Below, in pieces: positions 42,833-52,400 of a stretch of DNA of 64,000 nucleotides. A program made the position numbers and the translations under genes. The notes beneath the pieces are model-generated. The model searched no databases and was not told where the DNA came from. It worked only from the letters and a program-made list of their open reading frames with translations. Origin of the DNA: Wenjunlia tyrosinilytica (lineage in GTDB: Bacteria > Actinomycetota > Actinomycetes > Streptomycetales > Streptomycetaceae); NCBI RefSeq assembly GCF_014646055.1, contig NZ_BMMS01000024.1:1-64000 (forward strand), given 5' to 3'. Within the stretch, counting starts at the first letter, position 1. Every line of letters begins with the position of its first letter.

Positions 42833-43165
42833 TCACTGTCCCACCACCCGCTGCTGGACGACCGTGATGTTCGGCGGACCCTGGGGCACCTGCTCGGGGC
42901 TCTGGCACAGGCCGACCGAGGACTGAAGGACCGCGGGCGAGCCATTGATCCGGATCCGGGTGGAGGGCACGACCCACCGGATGGTCACGCAGGGCTGCGG
43001 CTTGCCCGAGATGTTGAACGGGCAGCCGGTCACCGTGTGGAGATCGGCGATGGCCGAGGCAGGCTGGCCGTTCAGGAGGACGCGTGACTGCGCGGGGAGC
43101 ACGGTGGCCGGTGCCCCGTGCGGGCAGGTCACGGTCGCGTTGACGTGTAAGAGATTTCCGGACAT
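42833..43165 (-). CDS. PAAR-like spike tip protein
   Basis: 110 residues. The pattern VTCPHGAPATVLPAQSRVLL, then ASAIADLHTVTGCPF and PCVTIRW with conserved Cys/His matches the PAAR-like/DUF4280 proteins that cap the VgrG/gp5-type spike. The Cys and His residues (C, H in TCPHG; C in GCPF; C in PCVT) probably hold one metal ion at the tip. It would be the first part of the particle to pierce the target membrane. It sits between the spike gene (18 bases upstream) and the wedge gene, the expected place in Afp/PVC-like clusters (afp10 position). Confidence 0.85.
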   Translation of the reverse strand: MSGNLLHVNATVTCPHGAPATVLPAQSRVLLNGQPASAIADLHTVTGCPFNISGKPQPCVTIRWVVPSTRIRINGSPAVLQSSVGLCQSPEQVPQGPPNITVVQQRVVGQ

Positions 43166-43183
43166 GGAGAAGCCTTCCCCCCG

Positions 43184-43696
43184 TCAGGTCACGCTCAGGG
43201 CGCCCTGGTTGATGGTCACGGTGGGGCCGATGAGCGTGATCTTCGCTCCTTGGCCGTTGTCGATGTGGATCCCGGCGTCGTTGATCACGATGGACGCCCC
43301 GGTGACGGCCTTCAGTGTGATCCCCGTGACGGGGTCGTCGGAGAGCACGATGGTGCGGTGGCCCAGGGTCTGCATCACATGGTTGGGAAAGCCCGGGATG
43401 CCGGTCAGGGCGTCGGCCGGTACCTCCTGCTGGGAGCCGTACCAGCAGCCGGACCAGATCGGGAAGCCGGAGTTGCCCTGCTCGAACTCCATCCACACCC
43501 CCGCACCCACCGGCGGCACCGCGTAGTTGCCCATCCCCGGCCCGGCGACGGGAAAGCAGGGCAGCGCGAACGAGGACGGGACGTCGCCGAGCACATCCGG
43601 TACCTGGGCCTGGATACGGCCCTGGCCGAGCGGGTCGACGTTGTTCACCACGGTCCCCCGGTACTTGCCGAGGAAGCGGCCTGGTTCAACGGCCAT
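43184..43696 (-). CDS. Spike protein (phage baseplate assembly protein V/VgrG gp5-OB-fold type)
   Basis: 170 residues with an N-terminal OB-fold. It reads RFLGKYRGTVVNNVDPLGQG, RIQAQVPDVLGDVPSSFALP, then PVGAGVWMEFEQGNSGFPIW, with SGCWYG, the standard gp5/VgrG OB motif. The C-terminus (ITLIGPTVTINQGALSVT) is a short beta-repeat that would form the trimeric beta-prism spike. Unlike VgrG, the hub domain is encoded by the separate upstream gene, as in Afp8-type split arrangements. ATG at 43696. Confidence 0.9.
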   Translation of the reverse strand: MAVEPGRFLGKYRGTVVNNVDPLGQGRIQAQVPDVLGDVPSSFALPCFPVAGPGMGNYAVPPVGAGVWMEFEQGNSGFPIWSGCWYGSQQEVPADALTGIPGFPNHVMQTLGHRTIVLSDDPVTGITLKAVTGASIVINDAGIHIDNGQGAKITLIGPTVTINQGALSVT

Positions 43697-43724
43697 GCGA
43701 TTCGCTCCTGAGCTGCTGCTGCGG

Positions 43725-44864
43725 TCACGGGACGACGGACGGGGTGAGCGAGATCAGGCCCTCGCGGGCCAGGGTGAAGTTCTGGGAGTAGGAGCCGCGT
43801 TGGAGGTTGTGGGTGACGCTTTTGACGAAGTACAGGCCGTCGTAGGTGATCCCGGCCCCCCGCACCCCCACCAGCTCGCGCGGGCGCAGCACATAGCCGT
43901 AGCGGACCACGTCGAGCTGGCCCGAGCCGGTGACCGCGTCCGAGGACTCGATCGCCTTGGCGATGGCCTCGGCGAGGGCTTCCCCCGGTTCCTTCTTCGC
44001 CGTGTCGGAGATGACCTTCTTCTTCAGTGCCGGGGCGGGCTTGAGGGCCAGCGGCGGGCGCAGCACGCTGACTTCGGGCACGGGCAGCACGGTGGAGACC
44101 CGGGTGGCCGGGATCTGGACACGGGCCTCCAGGTCCTCGCGGGCGGTTCCGTCGAAGGCGAAGGTGAGCTGGTCGACGTTGGACAGGGCGTCCATGTTGA
44201 CGTTGAGGGCGTGCTGGGGGATGCCCAGGCGCAGCTCCGGGCCCCAGTAGGCGCGGCTCATACCGGGCAGCGGACCGGGGTCGAGGTAGAAGACATAGCC
44301 ATTGGCCTTGGCCAGCTTGGTGATGTATTCGAGGTCGGTGCCCTCCTGGGTGTCGAAGCGCTGGGTGGGCGCGGTGGTCTGCGGGATGAGCTCGGGGATC
44401 ACCAGCGGCACGACGCCGTACTGCGCGTACCGCGTGACGATCGCCGCGACGCGGGCCGAGGGGCCCATCGCCGGGTAGGGCACATGCCGCTCCTCCAGGT
44501 CCATCAGCACCGTCAGGTCCTCACCCGTGACGGTCAGGGTGGACTGGCCCGGCTGGTTGCTGACGCCGACCTCCTGGCGGATGAGCACACCGTCCATCAG
44601 CACCGACAGGGTGCCCTGCACGGTGACGGCGAGGATGACCCTGATCTGGGGGTCGAAGAAGCCCCCCGGCAGGAGCGCGGTGTTGATGAGCCCGTTCTTG
44701 GACAGGTCGAACGAGAGCTGGAACCCGCTGCGCTGCCCCGACGCCACGGTGACCTGCGCGGACAGCAGGGCGTCGGTGACCTGCCGCGGCACCGGGACGG
44801 GGATCCGGGGGCCCATGAGGAGCGTCAGATGGACCGGCCCGGTGGTGATGGGAGCCTCAAGCAC
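43725..44864 (-). CDS. Central hub protein (gp27/Afp8 N-terminal-like)
   Basis: 379 residues. Beta-rich, with TVTGEDLTVLMDLEERHVPY then TRFDTQEGTDLEYITKLAKA (QRFDTQEGTDLEYI, the conserved gp27-like QxxT(D/E)xxF/YIxxLA region) and a C-terminal YGYVLRPRELVGVRGAGITY, then VKSVTHNLQRGSYSQNFTLA, typical of hub proteins that adapt the sixfold tube to the threefold spike. The start overlaps the LysM gene by 8 bases. A Lys/Ala-rich helix (about residues 280 to 305) is an insertion of unknown role. Confidence 0.85.
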   Translation of the reverse strand: MLEAPITTGPVHLTLLMGPRIPVPVPRQVTDALLSAQVTVASGQRSGFQLSFDLSKNGLINTALLPGGFFDPQIRVILAVTVQGTLSVLMDGVLIRQEVGVSNQPGQSTLTVTGEDLTVLMDLEERHVPYPAMGPSARVAAIVTRYAQYGVVPLVIPELIPQTTAPTQRFDTQEGTDLEYITKLAKANGYVFYLDPGPLPGMSRAYWGPELRLGIPQHALNVNMDALSNVDQLTFAFDGTAREDLEARVQIPATRVSTVLPVPEVSVLRPPLALKPAPALKKKVISDTAKKEPGEALAEAIAKAIESSDAVTGSGQLDVVRYGYVLRPRELVGVRGAGITYDGLYFVKSVTHNLQRGSYSQNFTLAREGLISLTPSVVP

Positions 44865-45219
44865 CGGTCACCCCTGGCACACCCGGCACTCCGGCCGGGA
44901 ACGCGATCCTGATCCGCCGACCGGGTGTCGCCGTCAGCTCACGCGGATCGACGGCGGGGTTGGCGTCGGCGATCTGCCACCAGGCGTCGGCGCTGCCGAG
45001 GTAGCGGTGCGCGAGCATGTCGAGGCGGTCTCCGACGCTGACGGTGTGCTCGGCGATGGAGCCCAGCTTCGCCGGATCGGGGAGGAGACGGCGGCGCAGG
45101 TAGGGCACTTGGCGGCCGTCCGGCTCGGTGTGAACGGCCACGGGGACACCGTGGTAGCGGCTCGAGCGGGGATAGGGCGACGGTGCGGGGACGGCGTTGA
45201 GCGGGTTGACGACGGTCAT
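44857..45219 (-). CDS. Small LysM domain protein of the eCIS (Afp7 C-terminal/gp53-like)
   Basis: 120 residues from the ATG at 45219, overlapping the CIS-tube-family gene by 4 bases. A LysM-like fold is visible in HTVSVGDRLDMLAHRYLGSA then DAWWQIADANPAVDPRELTA. In T4 gp53 and Afp7 such a domain clamps baseplate subunits rather than binding peptidoglycan. The N-terminus is Pro/Ser/Tyr-rich (PAPSPYPRSSRYHG). Confidence 0.85.
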   Translation of the reverse strand: MTVVNPLNAVPAPSPYPRSSRYHGVPVAVHTEPDGRQVPYLRRRLLPDPAKLGSIAEHTVSVGDRLDMLAHRYLGSADAWWQIADANPAVDPRELTATPGRRIRIAFPAGVPGVPGVTGA

Positions 45220-45872
45220 CCGACGACTCCTCCTGTGCTTCCCAGCCCGAGCGTCGACCGCCACCCGGCGGCCAGCGGAGCGACCATGTCTTCCTTCTGC
45301 TTGAGATGCGCGAGGTAGAGGTCACCGCCGCGGTGGCCGGTCGGCAGATCGTTGACGGTGAGGACCCGCAGCCCGATGCCCACGGCCGCCCGGATCGGAT
45401 TGAGCTGGACGTCGAACGCCTCCTCGGTGATGGACAGCTCGGTGAGCCGCACCGGGAGGACGCGGTTGCCGCCCCAGGTGAACAGGGTGAGCGGGCTCTC
45501 GATGGGGGTGATCTCCAATGTGCCGAACCTGGCCAGCTCCTGGTTCTCCCGCAGGAGGCGGGCGGGGGGTTGCAGGAGCATCTCCAGTGCGGCGAGCTGC
45601 GGCTGGATGCCGTTGGGGGAGGGAAGCTCCAACTGATCGGTGGCGTCCACCTCGGCGGTGAACTTCCACGTCTCGACGGCGGGTCCCTTGAGCCGCAACG
45701 CCTCGGTACGGTCCCCGGCACCGTCGGCTCCGGCCGCCTGGGGGGCGAGGGAGCGCTCGAGGGAGTCGGGATTGAACTGAAGGATGATGCTCCCCACGGG
45801 AGTCCCCCGCTGAGGGTCGATGACGACCAACCCGGACCGAATGGGCTTGGGCGCGTCGGCGTAGCGGCTCAC
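45216..45872 (-). CDS. Contractile injection system tube-family protein (CIS_tube, Afp7-like initiator)
   Basis: 218 residues. The conserved IRSGLVVIDPQRGTPVGSII, LQFNPDSLERSL motif (QFNPxxL) marks the CIS_tube family. VETWKFTAEVDATDQLELP and QELARFGTLEITPIESPLTL follow in the usual order. Such proteins lie at the tube-baseplate junction and start tube polymerisation. The start overlaps the HEAT-like gene by 4 bases, and the stop overlaps the LysM gene by 4. The structural partner of the LysM protein is normally encoded next to it, as here. Confidence 0.9.
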   Translation of the reverse strand: MSRYADAPKPIRSGLVVIDPQRGTPVGSIILQFNPDSLERSLAPQAAGADGAGDRTEALRLKGPAVETWKFTAEVDATDQLELPSPNGIQPQLAALEMLLQPPARLLRENQELARFGTLEITPIESPLTLFTWGGNRVLPVRLTELSITEEAFDVQLNPIRAAVGIGLRVLTVNDLPTGHRGGDLYLAHLKQKEDMVAPLAAGWRSTLGLGSTGGVVG

Positions 45873-46462
45873 GACTGCTCCCCCGCTCTGCGGAACGCTT
45901 CCAGGATGCTGGCCGCACGCGATCTCACATACTCTTCGGGGTCATTGAGGGCGATGTTCTCCATCACGGGGACGAACTCCGTCCAGCCGGTGTAGGTGGA
46001 CGCCCACAGACCCGCGTACCGGACCTTGGGTTCCTGGTCGGACAGGGCCGCGCCGATTCGGCGGAAGACGCCCTCGTCGAAGTCCTTCGGCGCGGCGAGG
46101 CCGATCCGCAGCGCGAACTGCGCGCGGTCGCGCGCAGTGTCCGCCTTGTCGAAGGCGGCGAAAAGCTCTTCAAGGGTCCACGGTGCCAAACGCGCGACCA
46201 CCTGGCGGGCGGCAGGCTCGACGGCCTCCTCGTCCTTCCCTGCCAAGAGGACGTACCCGATGCCGGACGTGGCGTCGACAATGTAGTGCAGGGAGACCTC
46301 GGGACCCTGCCAGATCAGCTGGCCGTCCACTCCCGCTTCCCGGTCCCTGTCCTGCTGGTGAACCAGAGGCCAATCCAGGGAGCGGGCGACTTCATCGACA
46401 TGGTCCGCCGTCACATCGGGCCGCAACACGTGGCGGCGGGTCACATACCTGTCTGCGGTCAT
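45869..46462 (-). CDS. HEAT-like helical protein downstream of the DUF4157 gene (possible immunity or chaperone protein)
   Basis: 197 residues from the ATG at 46462, preceded by AGGGA at 8 bases; ATG at 46471 is an alternative. The first 95 residues look alpha/beta (MTADRYVTRRHVLRPDVTAD, LHYIVDATSGIGYVLLAG). The rest is helical with two or three HEAT-like units (RIGAALSDQEPKVRYAGLWA and VMENIALNDPEEYVRSRAAS). I do not recognise a family. Its place just after the giant DUF4157 gene and before the structural genes, where a toxin-immunity or effector-chaperone partner would be expected, is the only clue. It is not a known Afp/PVC component. Confidence 0.7.
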   Translation of the reverse strand: MTADRYVTRRHVLRPDVTADHVDEVARSLDWPLVHQQDRDREAGVDGQLIWQGPEVSLHYIVDATSGIGYVLLAGKDEEAVEPAARQVVARLAPWTLEELFAAFDKADTARDRAQFALRIGLAAPKDFDEGVFRRIGAALSDQEPKVRYAGLWASTYTGWTEFVPVMENIALNDPEEYVRSRAASILEAFRRAGEQS

Positions 46463-46495
46463 CGTCAACATCCCTGGGTAAAGTGCGCTTCTCGT

Positions 46496-49400
46496 CTACC
46501 GGTGAGCGGCCGTATACATGTCCACGACGGCTTCTCTGACCATCCGGAAGACCAATTCCTTCACCTTCGCCTCGTACTGGTCGGTGGTTTCCAGATTCAG
46601 CCCGTCGATCATCGCCTCCACCTTCTTCTCGACGCCGAAGTCCTTCATCCATGCGGCGACGGACTGAACATGGCGGTCTCCCAGCTTGTCGGCGTTCTTG
46701 ATCGGCCGCATCTCCCTGGCACGCTTGTTCTTCGACTCCCTCGCGAAGTCGTCCACCTGCTGCTTGCTGACGCCCGGATCCGCCCGCATCTTCTTCAACT
46801 GTTCGAGCTCGGCCGCTCGCTGGGCATTCACCCGCGCCCTTTCGGCCTCGATCGACCGAGTGCCGTTCAGATCCTCGGTGAGCCATTCTCCTCCGGACTC
46901 CGATCCGGAGAAAGCGGCGGGCAGGGACTTGAACACCTTCTCCATCGCCGCACTGCCCCGCTTCTCCTCGTTGGCCTTGACGAGCCGCTGAACGGTGAGC
47001 GCGTTGGTGACAATGGCCTGAGGGTCGCGCTCCACCTCCTGGCCACCGAGGAGCCAGGCCGTCTTGAGCATGTCGGTCCGCTCCTTCTTGGGGATGTCCT
47101 TGAGCTGCGGCTTGCCCCGGAAGAAGTTGTCGGCAAAGGCGCTGAAGCCGTCCCACTGCTTGTTCTGCGTGAACTCCTCGGCGATACCGGCCTTCTTCAC
47201 CCCCTTGACCTTCTTGGACAGATAGATGTGGCTCAGCTGCTCGTCCGCCGTGAAGCCTTCACCGACCACCACCTTGTTCGGCGTCCTCTCACCGGCCTGT
47301 GTTCGGCGAAGTGACGCGAGGCTGCCCTGGTCCATGAAGTCGAGAGCGTCCTGCTCCTGCTTCTTGAGCGGGGGGACGTCACGGGTGAGCCGGGTGATCG
47401 CCGGAGGCGGCACGGGCTGGCTCACCGTGTGACGCGGAACGACTCCCTCGGCCTTCTGCGCGACCTGCACATGTCCGCTCGCCCGAACGATCGCGGGATC
47501 GTTCTCGATGTCCCGCGCGACCTTGTTCAGGAATTCCAGGACCTCACGGCGGGGAATCTTCACCTTCAGCCCGCTGAGAACCAGGTCCTCGGGGTTGAGG
47601 ACCGCCTCGATACCGAACCGGTCGGTCCCGCGGACGGACAGCGCGGACAATCCGTACCACACCCGCATCCCGGCGAGTGCCCCGCGCAGCAACTGCCGGG
47701 GAATGCCCCGCGAGAGCAGCTTCTGGATCCTCGGGCGGATACGGGAGATGATGAGTGCCAGGCGCTCCTTCTTGCCCTCGGGCGAGTTCTCGCGCTTGCG
47801 GCGTTCCGCGCGCTTCTGCTTCCACTTGTTGTAGCGGTCGCGGAGTTTGTCGCGTTGGCGTTTGAAGGCGTCGCGGACCTTGCGGGCGCCGTTGGTCAGA
47901 GCGCGGCCCAGTTTGCTGTTCTTGAGTTTGCGGCCGAGTGTGCGTGCCGCGTTGCCGACCTGCTTGAGGGCGCCCTTCACCTGGTTCTTGGCCGCTTGGG
48001 CCGCCCTGACCGGGGCGGAGGCCGGGCGCTTGGGACGGGTGCCCTTGGGAGACCGGGCGGCGGGACGGCCCCTTGGGGGGCGGGTGGGCCGGGAGCGGGG
48101 AGGGCGCTTGGGGCGCAGGGCCTGAGTGGCCTTCTTCAGGCCCGCGCGGGCGCGGTTGATGGCGCCGCCCGCGGCCTTGCGGGCGCCCTTCGCCGCCTTC
48201 TTCAGGCCTTTCATGATCTTCTGGGCCATGGCCTTGAGCTTCGTGCCCACGCCCTTGGACGCCATCTTCAGGCGGCTCAGCAGGAAGTTGGTGATGAACT
48301 CCAGCAACGCGACGACACCCGCCGCCACCGCCTGAGCGAACAAGCACGCCGCCGCACCCGACTTGACCGCCTTGAGGAAGGCGAAGAACTTCCCGAACGC
48401 CGCGATGATCTTGCTGATCGTCCCCCAGGCCGCCATCAGCCCCTGAATGATCGTCATAATGGCGCCGGCGGCCGGGATGATCATCGAGACGACCTTCTCG
48501 ATGACGATCGAGATGATGATCCCCGGCAGCGACTGCACCAGCGCCTCCCAGGCCATCCGCCCGATCTGCGCCATCGAGATGCAGCCCTTGATCAGGACGT
48601 TGATCAGCATCCGCCCGAGTCCGAGCACGGACTCGACCTTCTCGTTGAACCACACCTTCACGGCCTGCTTGACCGCGCCCCACAGATGGTGCTGGATGCC
48701 CTCCTTCGCCGCCGTACCCAGCTTCTTCAGCCAGCCACCCGGGTCCGCCGCGATGTCCACGACCAGGGCCGCGAACTGCCCCAGCATCGCGATCGCCTTC
48801 TCCGCGAAGTCGATCGCGGCCATGACCGCGGACCGCGCCATCTCGATCGCGGCCTTGAGGCCCTTCTCCAGCAGGTCGAGAAGCTTGTTCAGGCCCGCCG
48901 CCAGCAGGTCGAGGAGCTTGTTCACCGCCTCCTTGAGCCGGTCCGCCCACTCGTTGACCTTGGCGATGGCCTGGTCACGCCACTGTTTGATCTTGTTGCG
49001 GAACTTGTCCCGCAGCTCGGGGAACGCCGCCAGCAGCACATCCCCGATCGCGATCAGCGCGTCCGCCAGCTTCTTGATCAGCTCGACGGCGAACTTCCTC
49101 GCCTGCTCGATCGCCCAGTTGGCGAACTCCCGGAACTTCTCGATGATCCCGTTGACGATCTTGCGGAAGAAGTCGAAGATCCCGGTCACCACGCTGATCA
49201 GCGCGTCGAAGGCCGCCTTGACCTTGGACTTGACCCACCCGAACCAGCCGGAGGACTCCTCCTTCTTGGCCTCCTTCTCCTTGCGGGCCTTCTCCTCCGC
49301 CTCCTTGCGGTTGTCCTGGATCTTCTTGTTGTCCTCGTCCTGGCGCTTTCCGACGTCCTGGTCCGTGTCGGTGCGCTTCTTGTCGATCTCCTGGTTCTTG

Positions 49401-52400
49401 TCGTCGTGCTCCTTGGCCGCGTCGGTGTCGGCCTGCGTGATCTTCCCGTCCTGCTCGGTCTGCCACTGGGCGCGCTCGGCCTTGACCTGCTCGGCGGCCT
49501 GACCGCGCTCACCCGCCTGGGCCTCGGCGTTCTCGGCGACCGCCTTGTCCTGCTCCTCCTGGCTCCTGGCCCGCTCCTCGGCCTCACTCTGCTCGCGCTT
49601 GGCCTGCTCGGAGGTCATCCGGCCCTGCGCCTGGCCGACCGACGCCTGGATTTCAGGGCCGCGCTCCTGCTGGGCGACCACCGCCACACCGGGCTTGGCC
49701 CCCGCCTTGGCCTTCGCGCGGCCCTGCCCGCCGCCACTACCGCCCGGGACGTCGCCCTTGAGCGTCTCGCCGGGCACATCCGGGTAGATCTGGTCCTCGC
49801 CCATCGGCTTGGCCGAGTCCTCTCGGCCCACGGCGAGGATCTTGTCGGAGGACTTCTTGAGGTTCTCGGCCTGCTTGTCGGTGCGCTTGGGGTCGCTCTC
49901 GCCGGAGTATTCGACCTTCGGAGCGCGCACCTTCTTGTTGAGGGACGGGTCGCGGTCGGGCACGTCACCGACCGCGTTCTGCATGTTCTGGACTTCTTCG
50001 GCGCTGACCTTGTTCGTGGAGTCGTCGGACACATTCGGGCGCTCGACCTGGGCGGCGGGGTTCTGGTCCTGGGTCTTGTCCCCCTCCACCTTCTTCTGGT
50101 CCTTGCCGCTCTCGGCGCCCTCCCGCTCGACGTGCTCGGTCACCTGCTGGGCGGGATCCGCCTCCCGCGGAGGGCCGGAGAGCGTGCGCGGGGCGCCCGA
50201 GGGCCGTTGCGCGGTGGGGGCGTTGGCCTCGAGAGCCGCGTGCTCCTCACCGACGGAGCGGTCCACGGCGCCGTCCACGCCGTCCAGCGTCGTCACCATC
50301 TGGTCGGGCGGAAGCGTCGCCGCCGTGGCCAACGCGCTCTGCGGGTCCTGACCGGAGACATCGGGCGGTGCGGGCTTTTCCGCCTCCTTCGCCTGGCCGC
50401 CCTCTCCCCCGCCGCCACAGCCACCGGCGCCGGCGCCCTCCTCCGTGGCGGGCTGCGGGGCACCGGCACATCCGCCGCCGCCCGCCTCCATCGAGGCCTC
50501 CTGGCCGGGCTGAGCGCCGGGAGCTCCCAACGCACCCGGGGCTTCGGCCTGTTCGGCGGCGGGGCCCAGAGGGCGATCAGCGGCCTCGGGCTCGGCACCC
50601 CCCAATGGCCCGGCGGCGCCGGGGCCACCGTCCGCGCCGGGTGAGCCGCCGGGACGCACACCGGTTTGCGGTGAGGCGGTGCCTTCAGGGCCCGCGGCGG
50701 TCGAGGAAGCGTTGCCCCGATCGGCGGCGACATCGGTGTCCGTGCCGGGTTCGGCGGCTTCGGCGGCACGGGAATCGGTGACGGACGCTGCGGGCTCGGG
50801 CCTGTTGTCCGGCTCACGTGGACCGGTCCCGGCGGACTGAGCCGTCTCCGGGTCCGGCCCTACCTCCTGTTCGACGGGCTTGTCCGCCCGGAGGTCACGG
50901 GCGGGTCCGCTCTCGGCCTCGGTGTCCGCCTCTTCCTGCTGAGCCTCGGGGGCCGCCCCGGGCTCCGCCGGGCCGGGCGCGGGCTCCTGTGCCTCCTCGT
51001 CGGGCGCGCTCTCCCGTTGCCTCTGCACCTCCTCCGCCTTGGTACGAGGTGGCTCGGGGAGGCTGGGCGCCTCGGGGACGGGGGGCGGCCCGCCGCTCGC
51101 CGGAACGGTGAGCCGGTCCGCCGTGGGGACCGAGGAGACATCAAGGTCGGAACCGGGAAGGAAGTCATCGGGCTTGAGCGGGGTCTCGGCAGGCGGTTCC
51201 GGCGCGGGCTCCTCGTCCTTGGGAGTGTCGACCTCCTTGTCCGCGTCGGATTCCAGCCCGAGCGGCCGTTCCTCCTCGCGGACATCGCCCTTCTCGCCGT
51301 CGTTGAGGCCGTGCTGGGTGAGGGGGCTGTCCTTGGCCTCGGCGAGTTTGTCCACCTGGTCGGGGCGGGGCGCTTGCGGCTGTGCGGCCTGGCGCTGGTC
51401 GACGTCCTGCGGCTTCGACCCCTGGGCGGGCCCTTGTTGGGCCTGTTCACGTTGCTGACCGGGAGCACCGGGCTCCTGCATCGCCTGGGCGGGGGCGGCG
51501 GCTTCGGGGGCGGCGGCCGGCGCTTCGGCCGCGGCGGATCCGGCGGGGGGAGGCTGCTTGCCCTGCTCGGCGGCGGGCTTGTCCTTGGAGTCCTTGGAGT
51601 CCTCGGAGTCCTCGGGCTCCTCGGCATCCTTGTCCTGCGGCTTGCCGTCCTTCTCCTCCTCGGCCTTCTTCTCGGCCTCGTCCTTTGGCTTGTCCTTCTG
51701 CTTGTCCTTTGGCTTGTCCCCCTGCTTGTCCTTCTGCCTGTCCTGCGGCGCTTCTTCCTTCGGCTTCTCTTCCTTGGGCGGCTGATCCTTGGGTTCCTTC
51801 GCCTGCTCGCCCTTGTCCCCCGCCTCCTGCCCGGGGCCGTTCTCCTTCTCCGCCGGCTTCGCCGGGTCGACGACCGGCTCCGGGGCCTTGCCGGTGTCCT
51901 TGCCCGCCGGGCCCTGTGCGCTCTCATGGAGGAGTTCCAGCATGCGCGCGTAGTCGCCCGACGGCAGCCGATGGGAGAGCCGGTCGAGGACCGATGACCG
52001 CAACTCGTCGGAGAAGCACGCCAGTTGGCTACGCACCCGCCCGGCCGCGTCGGTCGGGTCGCCTCGCAGCGAGCGGAGGATGCCTGCCGTCAGCCGGTCC
52101 ACCAGCGTGGCGGGGTCGAGCTGTTCGGTGCGGAACTGGTCCGCCCTGACCCTCGCGTACCGCAGCCACCCCGGCGTGGCATCCCGAGTCACCTCGGGAC
52201 GTTGCCCCGGCGAGCGTGCCCCCCTCTCCGCCTCGCGCTCGATGGCGTCCTGCGGCAGGCTCACCGCGCCCAGATCCCTTCCCGCCCGCAGTGTGCCCAG
52301 TGCGTGCGGAGACTGGACGGTGTGCAGCAACTCATGGGCGACGAGCCTGCGTCCGTCGTCCGTGCCGGGTCGGAACCGGCCCTCGGCGAAGAAGATGTCC

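Noticed and set aside
47429-50644. A 1071-codon open frame on the plus strand, very rich in Leu, Gly, Arg and Val
   Set aside because: It is antisense to the giant DUF4157 gene, has no recognisable motif or ribosome-binding site, and its composition is what the reverse frame of a GC-rich Lys/Glu/Ala gene gives.
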